Shown: positions 1 to 5,900 of the stretch, piece by piece
Layout of the letters: every line of letters starts with the position of its first letter
Numbering within the stretch: the first letter of the stretch is position 1
From: Candidatus Kuenenia stuttgartensis
GTDB taxonomy: Bacteria; Bacteroidota; Bacteroidia; Flavobacteriales_D; Crocinitomicaceae
Assembly: GCA_943326025.2 (NCBI GenBank)
Contig: CALPRR020000159.1
Span: 1 to 5,900 of the forward strand
Direction of reading: 5' to 3'
DNA length: 5,900 bases
Position numbers and translations under genes: made by a program
The notes under the pieces: model-generated
The model's input: only the letters and a program-made list of their open reading frames with translations
What the model was told of the DNA's origin: nothing
Databases searched by the model: none

Positions 1-2750
1 GACCCACCACCTTTAGATTGCATTTGCATTTGTTGTTGCATACTTTCTAATGATTCATTTAACAATAGAGCTAAATTATTAAATGAAGTCATCACAGACT
101 GTTGATGTAAGTTTAAATTGCGCTTTCTATGTTCATCAATATCCTCTAACGAAAGTTTAAAATTCTTAGTAATATCGTTTAATTCTTTATCGACAAAAGA
201 AGCAATTTTAGGTTGACGTTTTGCTAAAGCATATAAACTATCCTTAACCATTTTTGTGTCGTCAATAATCGAACGTTGAACTCGACCATACTTACGATAA
301 CTAGGATCATTGTCTTTTACTTTAGAAAACTTATACATAACATCTTCTTGTGTAAAACTTAATGTCATTAAATTCTTTAAAATAATTCTTAAAGTATTGA
401 TATCTTCTTCTTGCTGCTGTTTGTTTTCTTCTTGTTGCATTTGATCAAGCTCTTCAGCCATCTTTTTCATTTCTTCAGCAGCGTTATTTTGATTCTCAGA
501 AGCTTTTTTACCCTTTTTCTTTTGAATGTTTTCTGAAGCATTTTTCATTTCATCAGAAATTTCTTTTTTCATTTCTTCTTGATCACCTAAATTCATAGGT
601 TTATTTAACTCTTCATTTAACTTTTTGAGTTCTTCTAAATCTTGTTTGAGTTCTTCAAACTTTTTATTTAAATCATCTTGCTTTTCTTTTGCCTTTTCAG
701 AAGATAACTTTTCATTCTCAGTCTGTTCTTTTAACTCTTCTTGATCTTTCGCTAGTTCTTTTAACTCTTTTTCAATATCATCTATTTTCTCGTTAACTTG
801 TAATTTTTTAAGCATTTCTAAAGAACGATCCAATTGTTTTTTCATGTCTTCTGATGATTGCTGAACATCTTCTAACTTATCTTCAATTTTATCCTTAGAG
901 TCGTTTTTCATCAAGTCTTCAAGATTTTTCAGAAGATCCATAAGTTCATCATCCATCACTTCTTTAAGAAGTTCTTCAATCAAAGCTTGTTTTTCTAACA
1001 ATTCTTTATCAATTTCTGATAACTGATTTTTTTCCTGAGAACTTTCTTGAATTTGATTCAACATTTGTTCTAAAGATTTTTGAATATTTTCTTGCTCTTG
1101 TTGTAACTGTTGAACTTGATTTAATTTATTAAAATCATTTGATTTAGAGTTTAAAACATCCTTCTTCAAGTGATCTACTTTCTTTTGAAAATCATTCGCT
1201 TTGGTAAGAATATCTTTTAAATTCTCCTTCGATTCTTGTTGATCTTCATCTCGTTTATCATTCAATTCTTCAAGAGAAGGTAATTTATATTCAAACATTT
1301 GAGATTTAGAAAATTTAGAACCATTAACTCCATCATTGTCACCAACGATAAAATAATATTCAATCTTATCTTTTAATTTGACATTCTCATGTTTGAAATC
1401 GACAGCAAAATTAAAAGGCATTTCAGTACCAAGTACTTTAGTAACTGGTAACGTTTGAGTTTTACGTTTACCATTTTCACTAATGATCGTATAAACAAAT
1501 TTAAGAGAAGAAAACCCATAATCATCAGCAATTGATCCAGAGAAAAAACGAATAGCATCAGAAACAGAATCTTTTACTTCTTCAACATGAATAGAAGGGA
1601 AAGCATCTTTTGCAACTGAAATATAAAAGCCAGAAGAATCAATTTTTTTGCTTTGAGAATTAACCATTTCAATTTTGATTCGCGCATCATTTTTGAATTT
1701 ATGATTAATTCTAAACGATTCAGAATTAAAATTTTTCTCAAGATTATTAATGCTAAACTTAACATTATTAGTATTCTTAGTAATCACATTCCATTCAATC
1801 ATCGTTCCTTCAGGAATAGAAAGATCTCCTGAATTAGAAATCGTTTCTGGTTGTTTCCCTAAATAAGAAGGATAGATTAAACGGGCTTCTAATTTACCAA
1901 TGGTAGATTTTTTAATCACATTAACAGCGAAAACTTCACTTTGAAAAGAATTGGCTTCAAAGTAAAATTGATCATTCGATTTAATCTTTTTAAGAACAGC
2001 CTTTGCATCAATTTTAGAAGTCTTTTCCATTAAAAACTTACCTTGTGTACTAACAATGTATATTTTATCTGGAAATTGGCTACCTGAAAGCGATAAATTA
2101 ACCTCTAAGTCGTCACCTTCTTCTATTTGTAAATTCTTATTCAATAGATTAAATTGAAAAGGAGAAACGGGCTTAAATTCTTTAGAATAATTCACAACAC
2201 GTTCTGTACTCTGTTGAAATAAATGCGGAACGAAAACAGCAATGGAAAGAAATACTAAAAATAAAGGAATAATATATTTCAAATATTTACGATTCTCTTT
2301 GATATCAATTGCTGTAGTGAAAGGAACAACCGTTAATGAAGCTGAACGTTGTGAAACACTCGCTCTAATTAATTCAAAATTACCTTCGTTTTGTTCTAAA
2401 TTATCATTTAACTGCAAGGTATTTAATAAACGATCTGAAATAGAAGGAAAGAAATTACCAATGATCTGAGATGCTTGATAGCGATTGATTTGCTTTCCAA
2501 ATGAAAACAATTTAGAAACAGGAATTAAAATATATCTAATTAAGACATAAATATTCGTGAAAATAAAGCCAAAGAAAAGAATTCCACGAACGATTGAATT
2601 AAATCTCCCAAAGAATTCTAAAATAGTTGTAAATAAAAAAGAAAAAAGAAATATTCCTACAAAAAGGAATAAACCTTTAATCATCTCATTTTTATAATAC
2701 TTGCGAATGAACGCATCAATCTGACTTAATAATCTATCAAAAGCACTCAT
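1..2750 (-). CDS. DUF4175 family membrane/coiled-coil protein, partial (C-terminus beyond left edge)
   Basis: The frame is open from an ATG at 2750 down to position 1 (916 whole codons, no stop), so the C-terminus is missing. Three hydrophobic segments lie at about residues 24-44, 55-77 and 157-178. The basic N-terminus and K/R-rich residues 80-156 suggest these are cytoplasmic, placing everything after residue 178 in the periplasm (inference). Residues 190-490 look beta-rich and carry motifs I associate with Bacteroidota DUF4175 proteins: YPSYLGKQPE (293-302), a GDL..PEGT stretch (308-316), DDYGFSSLK (409-417) and DNDGVNG (471-477). Residues 495-785 are almost entirely K/E/Q/L/D, a long coiled coil. 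Residues 785-890 are a more ordinary, probably helical segment, followed by a Q/M-rich tail and GGG at the cut. Family members are about 1,100 residues as I recall, so perhaps 150-250 are missing. Some are labelled 'ATPase', but I see no Walker motif. Function is unknown. The gene is divergent from gltX. Confidence 0.85.
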   Translation of the reverse strand, partial: MSAFDRLLSQIDAFIRKYYKNEMIKGLFLFVGIFLFSFLFTTILEFFGRFNSIVRGILFFGFIFTNIYVLIRYILIPVSKLFSFGKQINRYQASQIIGNFFPSISDRLLNTLQLNDNLEQNEGNFELIRASVSQRSASLTVVPFTTAIDIKENRKYLKYIIPLFLVFLSIAVFVPHLFQQSTERVVNYSKEFKPVSPFQFNLLNKNLQIEEGDDLEVNLSLSGSQFPDKIYIVSTQGKFLMEKTSKIDAKAVLKKIKSNDQFYFEANSFQSEVFAVNVIKKSTIGKLEARLIYPSYLGKQPETISNSGDLSIPEGTMIEWNVITKNTNNVKFSINNLEKNFNSESFRINHKFKNDARIKIEMVNSQSKKIDSSGFYISVAKDAFPSIHVEEVKDSVSDAIRFFSGSIADDYGFSSLKFVYTIISENGKRKTQTLPVTKVLGTEMPFNFAVDFKHENVKLKDKIEYYFIVGDNDGVNGSKFSKSQMFEYKLPSLEELNDKRDEDQQESKENLKDILTKANDFQKKVDHLKKDVLNSKSNDFNKLNQVQQLQQEQENIQKSLEQMLNQIQESSQEKNQLSEIDKELLEKQALIEELLKEVMDDELMDLLKNLEDLMKNDSKDKIEDKLEDVQQSSEDMKKQLDRSLEMLKKLQVNEKIDDIEKELKELAKDQEELKEQTENEKLSSEKAKEKQDDLNKKFEELKQDLEELKKLNEELNKPMNLGDQEEMKKEISDEMKNASENIQKKKGKKASENQNNAAEEMKKMAEELDQMQQEENKQQQEEDINTLRIILKNLMTLSFTQEDVMYKFSKVKDNDPSYRKYGRVQRSIIDDTKMVKDSLYALAKRQPKIASFVDKELNDITKNFKLSLEDIDEHRKRNLNLHQQSVMTSFNNLALLLNESLESMQQQMQMQSKGGG

Positions 2751-2795
2751 AGTAATTTTATCTCATTGATAATGGAAAAACGTATAAAAATAAAA

Positions 2796-2803
2796 CAATA
2801 TTA
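2796..2803 (-). promoter_or_regulatory. Weak candidate -7 element for the DUF4175 gene
   Basis: Read on the minus strand this is TAATATTG, one mismatch from the Bacteroidota -7 consensus TAnnTTTG. It would put the transcript start around 2789, leaving a leader of about 40 nt before the ATG at 2750. No convincing TTG/TTTG -33 element lies upstream at the expected distance. It is the best match on this side of the intergenic region but remains tentative. Confidence 0.25.
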
Positions 2804-2933
2804 TGATAACGTTTGCTTAAGTTTCATTTATGAAATGAAAAATTTGTTAAAAAGAGATTACAACAAATGCTGGCGACAAATTAATTGATCAAATGACCAT
2901 AAATTCAATGTGTACATCTGTGGTTAAATTAAT

Positions 2934-2941
2934 TATCTTTG
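2934..2941 (+). promoter_or_regulatory. Candidate Bacteroidota -7 promoter element of gltX
   Basis: TATCTTTG matches TAnnTTTG, the -7 consensus of the primary sigma factor in Bacteroidota, exactly. Transcription would begin around 2946-2950, so the leader before the gltX ATG (2957) would be only about 7-11 nt of A and T. This fits the absence of a Shine-Dalgarno sequence. No good TTTG -33 element is seen 17-21 bp upstream; the nearest is a poor TGTG at 2909-2912. Confidence 0.5.
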
Positions 2942-2956
2942 CAAAAAAATTAAATT

Positions 2957-4471
2957 ATGTCTCAAAAACCTGTTCGTGTTCGTTTTGCACCATCTCCAAC
3001 TGGCCCATTACATATGGGTGGAGTAAGAACTGCTTTATACAATTACCTTTTTGCTAAAAAACATAACGGAACTTTTATCATCCGTATTGAGGATACAGAT
3101 CAAACTCGTTTTGTTCCTGGAACTCAACAATACATCATGGATGCTTTAGAGTGGTGTGGAATTATGCCAACAGAAGGTCCTGGTTTAGGTGGAGAATATG
3201 GTCCTTATGTTCAATCTGAACGAAAAGACATGTACAAACCTTATGCAGAACAGTTAATTGCAAATGAATCAGCTTATTATGCGTTTGATACTGCTGAAGA
3301 ATTAGAAAAAGTTAGAGAACAAGCAAAAGCGATGGGAATGGCTAGCTGGCAATACAATGTTGTTACTAGAACATCTTTGAGAAATTCATTGACATTACCT
3401 GCAGACGAAGTTAAACGATTATTAGACGCAGGCGAACCATATGTTATTCGTATGAAAATGCCACGTAATAGAGATATTCGTTTTGAAGATAACATTCGTG
3501 GATGGGTTGTTGTAAATACAAATAACTTAGACGATAAAGTACTTTTCAAAAGTGATGGAATGCCAACGTATCATTTAGCAAACATTGTGGATGATCATTT
3601 AATGAAAATTTCTCATGTAATTAGAGGAGAAGAATGGTTACCATCAGCACCATTACACGTTTTATTATATGAAGCATTTGGATGGGAAGCACCAGAATTT
3701 GCACACTTACCTTTATTATTAAAACCTGATGGAAATGGTAAATTATCTAAAAGAGATGGTGACCGTTTAGGTTTCCCTGTTTTCCCAACAAACTGGACAA
3801 CTGCTGAAGGAGAAGTTTATTCAGGTTATAGAGAAAATGGTTATTTCCCAGAAGCATTCGTTAACATGTTAGCATTGTTAGGATGGAATCCAGGAAACAA
3901 TAAAGAAATCTTTTCATTAGAAGAATTAGTTGAAGCATTTAGCTTAGAAAGAGTTTCTAAATCAGGAGCAAAATTTGATGCTGAAAAAACAAAATGGTTC
4001 CAACAAACCTATTTAAGAGCAACTGATGATTCTGTGTTAGCAGACATGTTATCGCAAGAATTAACAGAAACTTACGATAAAGATGTTTTAACTAACGTTT
4101 GTCGCTTAATGAAAGAAAGAGCTACATTCTTAAAAGATATCTTAATTGAAGGTGCTTACTTATTAAATAAACCTACTTCATACGATCAACAAACGATCGA
4201 TAAAAAATGGAAAGAAGATACTTCTGCTATATTAAAAGAATGGTTTACTCAATTGGAAGCAATTTCAGATTTTACAGCTGAAAACATTGAAACAGCATTC
4301 AAATCATTTTTAGAATCTAAAGGATTAGGAATTGGAGCAGTTTTACCAAATTTCCGTTTGTTAATTACAGGAACAGGAATGGGGCCAAGCATGTTCGAAA
4401 TCTGCGCATTTTTAGGTAAAGCTGAATGTGTTGAAAGAATGAATATTGGTTTTGGAAAAATAAATAAATAG
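2957..4471 (+). CDS. gltX: Glutamyl-tRNA synthetase (class I aminoacyl-tRNA synthetase)
   Basis: The enzyme charges tRNA-Glu with glutamate using ATP in the cytoplasm, supplying translation and, in organisms that use it, the C5 route to tetrapyrroles. The 504-residue product is complete. The HIGH-type motif is PSPTGPLHMGG (12-22), followed by RIEDTDQTR (43-51), IRGEEWLPSAPLH (222-234) and a KMSKS-type KLSKR (262-266). The catalytic Rossmann domain thus covers roughly residues 5-330 and the helical anticodon-binding part about 335-504, ending in the conserved GTGMGPSMFE...LGK region. It is longer than the roughly 470 residues of E. coli GltX; part of the extra length lies after KLSKR (GFPVFPTNW, 272-280), which I associate with Bacteroidota enzymes. 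There are only four cysteines (67, 382, 483, 491), not clustered, so no zinc-binding site is evident. The ATG at 2957 follows a promoter element closely and sits just before the conserved N-terminus. Whether it also charges tRNA-Gln cannot be told here. Confidence 0.98.
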   Translation: MSQKPVRVRFAPSPTGPLHMGGVRTALYNYLFAKKHNGTFIIRIEDTDQTRFVPGTQQYIMDALEWCGIMPTEGPGLGGEYGPYVQSERKDMYKPYAEQLIANESAYYAFDTAEELEKVREQAKAMGMASWQYNVVTRTSLRNSLTLPADEVKRLLDAGEPYVIRMKMPRNRDIRFEDNIRGWVVVNTNNLDDKVLFKSDGMPTYHLANIVDDHLMKISHVIRGEEWLPSAPLHVLLYEAFGWEAPEFAHLPLLLKPDGNGKLSKRDGDRLGFPVFPTNWTTAEGEVYSGYRENGYFPEAFVNMLALLGWNPGNNKEIFSLEELVEAFSLERVSKSGAKFDAEKTKWFQQTYLRATDDSVLADMLSQELTETYDKDVLTNVCRLMKERATFLKDILIEGAYLLNKPTSYDQQTIDKKWKEDTSAILKEWFTQLEAISDFTAENIETAFKSFLESKGLGIGAVLPNFRLLITGTGMGPSMFEICAFLGKAECVERMNIGFGKINK

Positions 4472-4481
4472 ACAATACGAC

Positions 4482-4550
4482 ATCAAGATTCAAGATATTA
4501 AGACTTAAAATCTTGAATCTTGAATCTTAAAGTCTTGAATCTTAAAGTCT
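4482..4550. repeat. Short tandem and inverted TCTTGAA/TCTTAAAG repeats with a long hairpin
   Basis: The right half is a run of 7-8 bp units on the plus strand: TCTTGAA (4511-4517), TCTTGAA (4518-4524), TCTTAAAG (4525-4532), TCTTGAA (4533-4539), TCTTAAAG (4540-4547) and a partial TCT. The last four full units form two perfect 15 bp tandem copies (4518-4532 and 4533-4547). The left half carries the same units inverted. As a result 4483-4496 is perfectly complementary to 4510-4523, a 14 bp stem, and the segment between them can pair further (TTA 4498-4500 with TAA 4506-4508). No T-run follows, so it does not look like an intrinsic terminator. It fills nearly the whole gltX-folB gap and stops 5 bp before the folB ATG. 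I believe similar AAGATTCAAGA-type intergenic repeats occur in other flavobacteria, but this is from memory. Confidence 0.85.
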
Positions 4551-4555
4551 AGTAA

Positions 4556-4909
4556 ATGAAACACACCATAGAAGTTAACGGAATCAAATTATATGCTTTT
4601 CACGGATGTTTACCGGAAGAAGGTAAAATCGGTGGGCATTATACCGTTGATATTTCGTTGACAACTGACTTTACGGAAGCAGCTATTTCTGATGAGTTAA
4701 TTCAAACAATCGATTATTGTGATATTAATCGAATTGTAACTGAAGAAATGGCTATTCGTTCAAAATTAATTGAACATGTTGGTCAACGTATCTACAATCG
4801 TATTCAAAATGAAATAGATAACGTTACAACACTTAAAGTTAAGATCATAAAAATATGTCCTCCAATCAATGGAGATGTACAAAACGTTGCAATAATAATA
4901 GAAGATTAA
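4556..4909 (+). CDS. folB: Dihydroneopterin aldolase
   Basis: FolB converts 7,8-dihydroneopterin to 6-hydroxymethyl-7,8-dihydropterin and glycolaldehyde in the cytoplasm, a step of folate biosynthesis; family members are usually octamers. The 117-residue product is of normal length and one domain. The N-terminal signature runs GIKLYAFHGCLPEE (9-22), followed by KIGGHY (24-29); TIDYCDI (51-57), RSKLIEHV (68-75) and the C-terminal KICPPINGDV (99-108) follow. Residues matching the known active site are Glu22, Tyr54 and Lys99, all present. The ATG at 4556 is chosen because the family signature begins a few residues later; no Shine-Dalgarno sequence is visible and the leader is the repeat region. 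The gene lies 84 bp after gltX on the same strand and may be read from its transcript. The only possible promoter of its own would lie inside the repeats, and I see no TAnnTTTG there. Confidence 0.96.
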   Translation: MKHTIEVNGIKLYAFHGCLPEEGKIGGHYTVDISLTTDFTEAAISDELIQTIDYCDINRIVTEEMAIRSKLIEHVGQRIYNRIQNEIDNVTTLKVKIIKICPPINGDVQNVAIIIED

Positions 4910-4938
4910 TTGTTTATTAAAAATTTTTATTAATTTTG
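4910..4938 (+). promoter_or_regulatory. Promoter of the tRNA-Cys gene
   Basis: TTG (4910-4912) and TAATTTTG (4931-4938) are separated by 18 bp, which matches the Bacteroidota -33/-7 arrangement (TTTG, then TAnnTTTG). The -7 element is an exact match. Transcription would start around 4943-4947, a few bases before the mature tRNA 5' end at 4951. The -33 element touches the folB stop codon. Confidence 0.6.
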
Positions 4939-4950
4939 CTTCGTCTAAAT

Positions 4951-5021
4951 GGTTTTGTGGCCGAGCGGCTAGGCAGCGGTCTGCAAAACCGTCTACAGCG
5001 GTTCGAATCCGCTCGAAACCT
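4951..5021 (+). tRNA. tRNA-Cys (anticodon GCA)
   Basis: A full cloverleaf can be drawn. The acceptor stem is GGTTTTG (4951-4957) with CGAAACC (5014-5020), including one G-U pair. The D stem is GCC (4960-4962) with GGC (4972-4974). The anticodon stem is GCGGT (4976-4980) with ACCGT (4988-4992), around the loop CTGCAAA, which gives anticodon GCA at 4983-4985. The T stem is AGCGG (4997-5001) with CCGCT (5009-5013), around the loop TTCGAAT. The base at position 73 is T (5021), the discriminator that cysteinyl-tRNA synthetase expects. The CCA tail is not encoded and must be added after transcription. It stands alone rather than in a tRNA cluster. Confidence 0.97.
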
Positions 5022-5035
5022 CTCAAAAAAGAGAT

Positions 5036-5074
5036 AAAACCCGTAGTTCTTAATGAGTTACGGGTTTTTGTTTT
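5036..5074 (+). terminator. Intrinsic terminator of the tRNA-Cys transcript
   Basis: AAAACCCGTA (5036-5045) pairs perfectly with TACGGGTTTT (5059-5068). Four weaker pairs (two of them G-U) extend the stem inwards to 5049/5055, leaving a 5-base loop. The stem runs into TTTTT-G-TTTT (5065-5074). It lies 15 bp after the tRNA and would also stop read-through from gltX-folB. Confidence 0.85.
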
Positions 5075-5080
5075 AAAAAG

Positions 5081-5102
5081 TATCCCACATTTTACCCCAC
5101 AA
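5081..5102. repeat. Two copies of a TAYCCCACA motif, 12 bp apart
   Basis: TATCCCACAT (5081-5090) and TACCCCACAA (5093-5102) match at 8 of 10 positions. C-runs are rare in this AT-rich intergenic DNA, so the pair stands out. It lies between two convergent terminators, outside any recognisable gene. It could be a recombinase or protein binding site, or the remains of an attachment-site arm next to the tRNA gene, but no integrase gene is visible, so its role is unknown. Confidence 0.45.
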
Positions 5103-5140
5103 AATAAAAAAGGGCTTTATCTTTTAAAATAAAACCCTTT
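5101..5140 (-). terminator. Intrinsic terminator for the right-hand minus-strand gene
   Basis: Read on the minus strand, AAAGGG (5140-5135) pairs with CCCTTT (5114-5109). A second block of five pairs (5129-5133 with 5116-5120) sits inside after one mismatch. The stem is followed by T-rich sequence (5108-5101) continuous with its last Ts. It lies 60 bp past the stop codon at 5200 and faces the tRNA terminator, so the two transcription units converge here. Confidence 0.7.
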
Positions 5141-5199
5141 AATAAAACAATGACTTTTTATTATTTATAAATAAAATTCAACTATATATAATTGAGTTA

Positions 5200-5900
5200 T
5201 TACAAGTCTTTCAAATTTTTCAATTTTTCCTGTTTGTTTCTATTTTCAAGGTTTGCTTTGTATTCATCTTCACAAAACTTATTCAATTTACTTTTCTGAA
5301 GTGAATAGATTGAAATATAATCTAAAAATTTTTTGTTGCATTTGTCATCGTAATACATTTGAATAACTACATTCGTAATTATATCATCATTTTCCCATGT
5401 TTCTGTTGATGTTTTTTTATATTCTATTTGGTTTACATTCATTTTGTCAATACAAGTAACTTTTTCTTGTGTAAAATTTCCTTGACCTTCTCCATATTTA
5501 AGTTTTAGAGCATCAACTAAATCTTTATTATAATCACAATTAATATCAATTAAAATATTATCATAAAAAATTAGTTTTAAACCTTCTATTGCAAAATTTG
5601 ATATAATTAGTCCTTTAATTAAAAATACTCTCGTTTTAAGACATTTTGATGCTTGAGCTGGACTATTATAATTAATCGTATCAAGTTTTAACTCTACAAT
5701 GTATTTATCAGGTTTTTGCTTGTTAATTATAAAGAAATCAAAGTATTCTTTTGAAGTATTTATTACTTTATTTTTACAATTTAAATTTTCTTCAATTTCT
5801 TTAATCACTTCTTCACTTGATGAATTTATTTTTAGAAATCCTAATCCATTTATTTTATTTTGATTTTCGTTTTGTGAGAAAATTAGTCCTATAAATAGAC
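5200..5900 (-). CDS. Putative exported protein of unknown function, partial (start beyond right edge)
   Basis: I do not recognise this protein. The frame is open from the right edge to the TAA at 5202-5200, giving 232 visible residues. The first in-frame start-like codon is a GTG at 5808, but the frame continues upstream as LFIGLIFSQNENQNKING, which looks like the hydrophobic core and end of a signal peptide. The true ATG is therefore probably only a few codons beyond 5900, and the mature protein would start near the QNENQ. After that comes GFLKINSSSEEVIKEIEENL, then alternating short strands and helices, a FYDNILIDI...LVDALKLKYGEG stretch, a TETWENDD...VVIQMYYDD stretch and a charged lysine-rich C-terminus. 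The 'strand, then LxxALKxKYG, then W-N' order resembles small exported Bacteroidota proteins of undefined role; this is an impression, not an assignment. No lipobox or membrane segment follows. Composition is very AT-rich (6 G/C in 5521-5580), well below gltX. Confidence 0.75.
   Translation of the reverse strand, partial: LFIGLIFSQNENQNKINGLGFLKINSSSEEVIKEIEENLNCKNKVINTSKEYFDFFIINKQKPDKYIVELKLDTINYNSPAQASKCLKTRVFLIKGLIISNFAIEGLKLIFYDNILIDINCDYNKDLVDALKLKYGEGQGNFTQEKVTCIDKMNVNQIEYKKTSTETWENDDIITNVVIQMYYDDKCNKKFLDYISIYSLQKSKLNKFCEDEYKANLENRNKQEKLKNLKDL

Larger units (their letters stand above)
2751..2956. other. Divergent intergenic region between the DUF4175 gene and gltX
   Basis: This is 206 bp of AT-rich DNA between two divergent start codons, so it must hold both promoters unless one gene is transcribed from further away. 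The gltX side has a clear TAnnTTTG element (2934-2941). The other side has only a one-mismatch version (2796-2803, minus strand). A short inverted repeat, TTTCAT-TT-ATGAAA, lies at 2822-2835 near the middle and could be an operator, but such palindromes are common by chance at this composition. I see no small gene or structured RNA here. Confidence 0.6.

Noticed and set aside
1373..1765. Two minus-strand reading frames of 61 and 63 codons
   Set aside because: They lie on the same strand as the DUF4175 gene but in another frame. Their L/I-rich composition is what an AT-rich gene gives out of frame.
2242..2469. 75-codon plus-strand reading frame
   Set aside because: It is antisense to the continuous DUF4175 frame, which is open and motif-bearing across the whole region.
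2807..2815. TAACGTTTG as a plus-strand promoter
   Set aside because: It has three bases between TA and TTTG instead of two and lies about 140 bp before gltX. The exact match at 2934-2941 is better placed.
3277..3549. 90-codon minus-strand reading frame inside gltX
   Set aside because: It is fully antisense to conserved glutamyl-tRNA synthetase coding sequence and shows no recognisable motif.
4483..4523. The gltX-folB hairpin as an intrinsic terminator of gltX
   Set aside because: The stem is AT-rich and is followed by mixed repeat sequence rather than a run of T on either strand.
4511..4550. Tandem repeats as a CRISPR array
   Set aside because: Units are 7-15 bp and directly adjacent, with no spacers and no cas genes in view.
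4766..5026. 86-codon minus-strand reading frame
   Set aside because: It covers the antisense of the folB end and the tRNA-Cys gene; both real features explain the sequence.
5021..5034. TCTC-AAAAAA-GAGA hairpin after the tRNA
   Set aside because: It has only four pairs and no T-run. The stronger hairpin at 5036-5068 is the terminator.
5074..5111. Minus-strand reading FFILWGKMWDTF as the tail of an integrase gene
   Set aside because: The frame is very short, overlaps the minus-strand terminator, and no upstream coding sequence with recombinase motifs is present.
5200..5808. A 202-residue gene starting with GTG at 5808
   Set aside because: The same frame is open to the window edge and the upstream residues look like a signal peptide, so the GTG is most likely an internal valine codon.

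Overview
This 5.9 kb AT-rich window most likely comes from a chromosome of Bacteroidota, probably a member of Flavobacteriia. Three things suggest this: Bacteroidota-type TAnnTTTG promoter elements, start codons preceded by A/T-rich leaders without Shine-Dalgarno sequences, and a long DUF4175-type membrane/coiled-coil protein, a family I recognise from this phylum, divergent from gltX. I cannot name the species.

Layout. Positions 1-2750 (minus strand) hold one continuous reading frame of at least 916 codons that runs off the left edge. It has three N-terminal membrane segments, a large beta-rich region and a very long charged coiled coil, and is called a DUF4175 family protein of unknown function. 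A 206 bp divergent intergenic region with candidate promoters leads to gltX (2957-4471, plus), a complete glutamyl-tRNA synthetase. An 84 bp gap filled with short direct and inverted repeats separates it from folB (4556-4909, plus), dihydroneopterin aldolase of the folate pathway. A tRNA-Cys(GCA) gene follows at 4951-5021 with its own TAnnTTTG promoter and an intrinsic terminator at about 5036-5074. Beyond it are a repeated TAYCCCACA motif and a second terminator facing the other way. The last gene, on the minus strand, ends at 5200 and runs off the right edge. It is very AT-rich, and its visible N-terminus looks like a signal peptide, so it probably encodes a small exported protein of unknown function.

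How the parts relate. gltX and tRNA-Cys serve translation and folB serves folate synthesis. gltX and folB are collinear and may share a transcript, but nothing here shows a joint regulatory system. The stretch after the tRNA differs in composition and may be the edge of an accessory region, which is common next to tRNA genes. No integrase, CRISPR array, defence or toxin system, or complete mobile element is visible. Most of the window is housekeeping. The features most worth a second look are the gltX-folB repeat/hairpin, the unrecognised exported protein at the right edge, and the uncharacterised DUF4175 protein.
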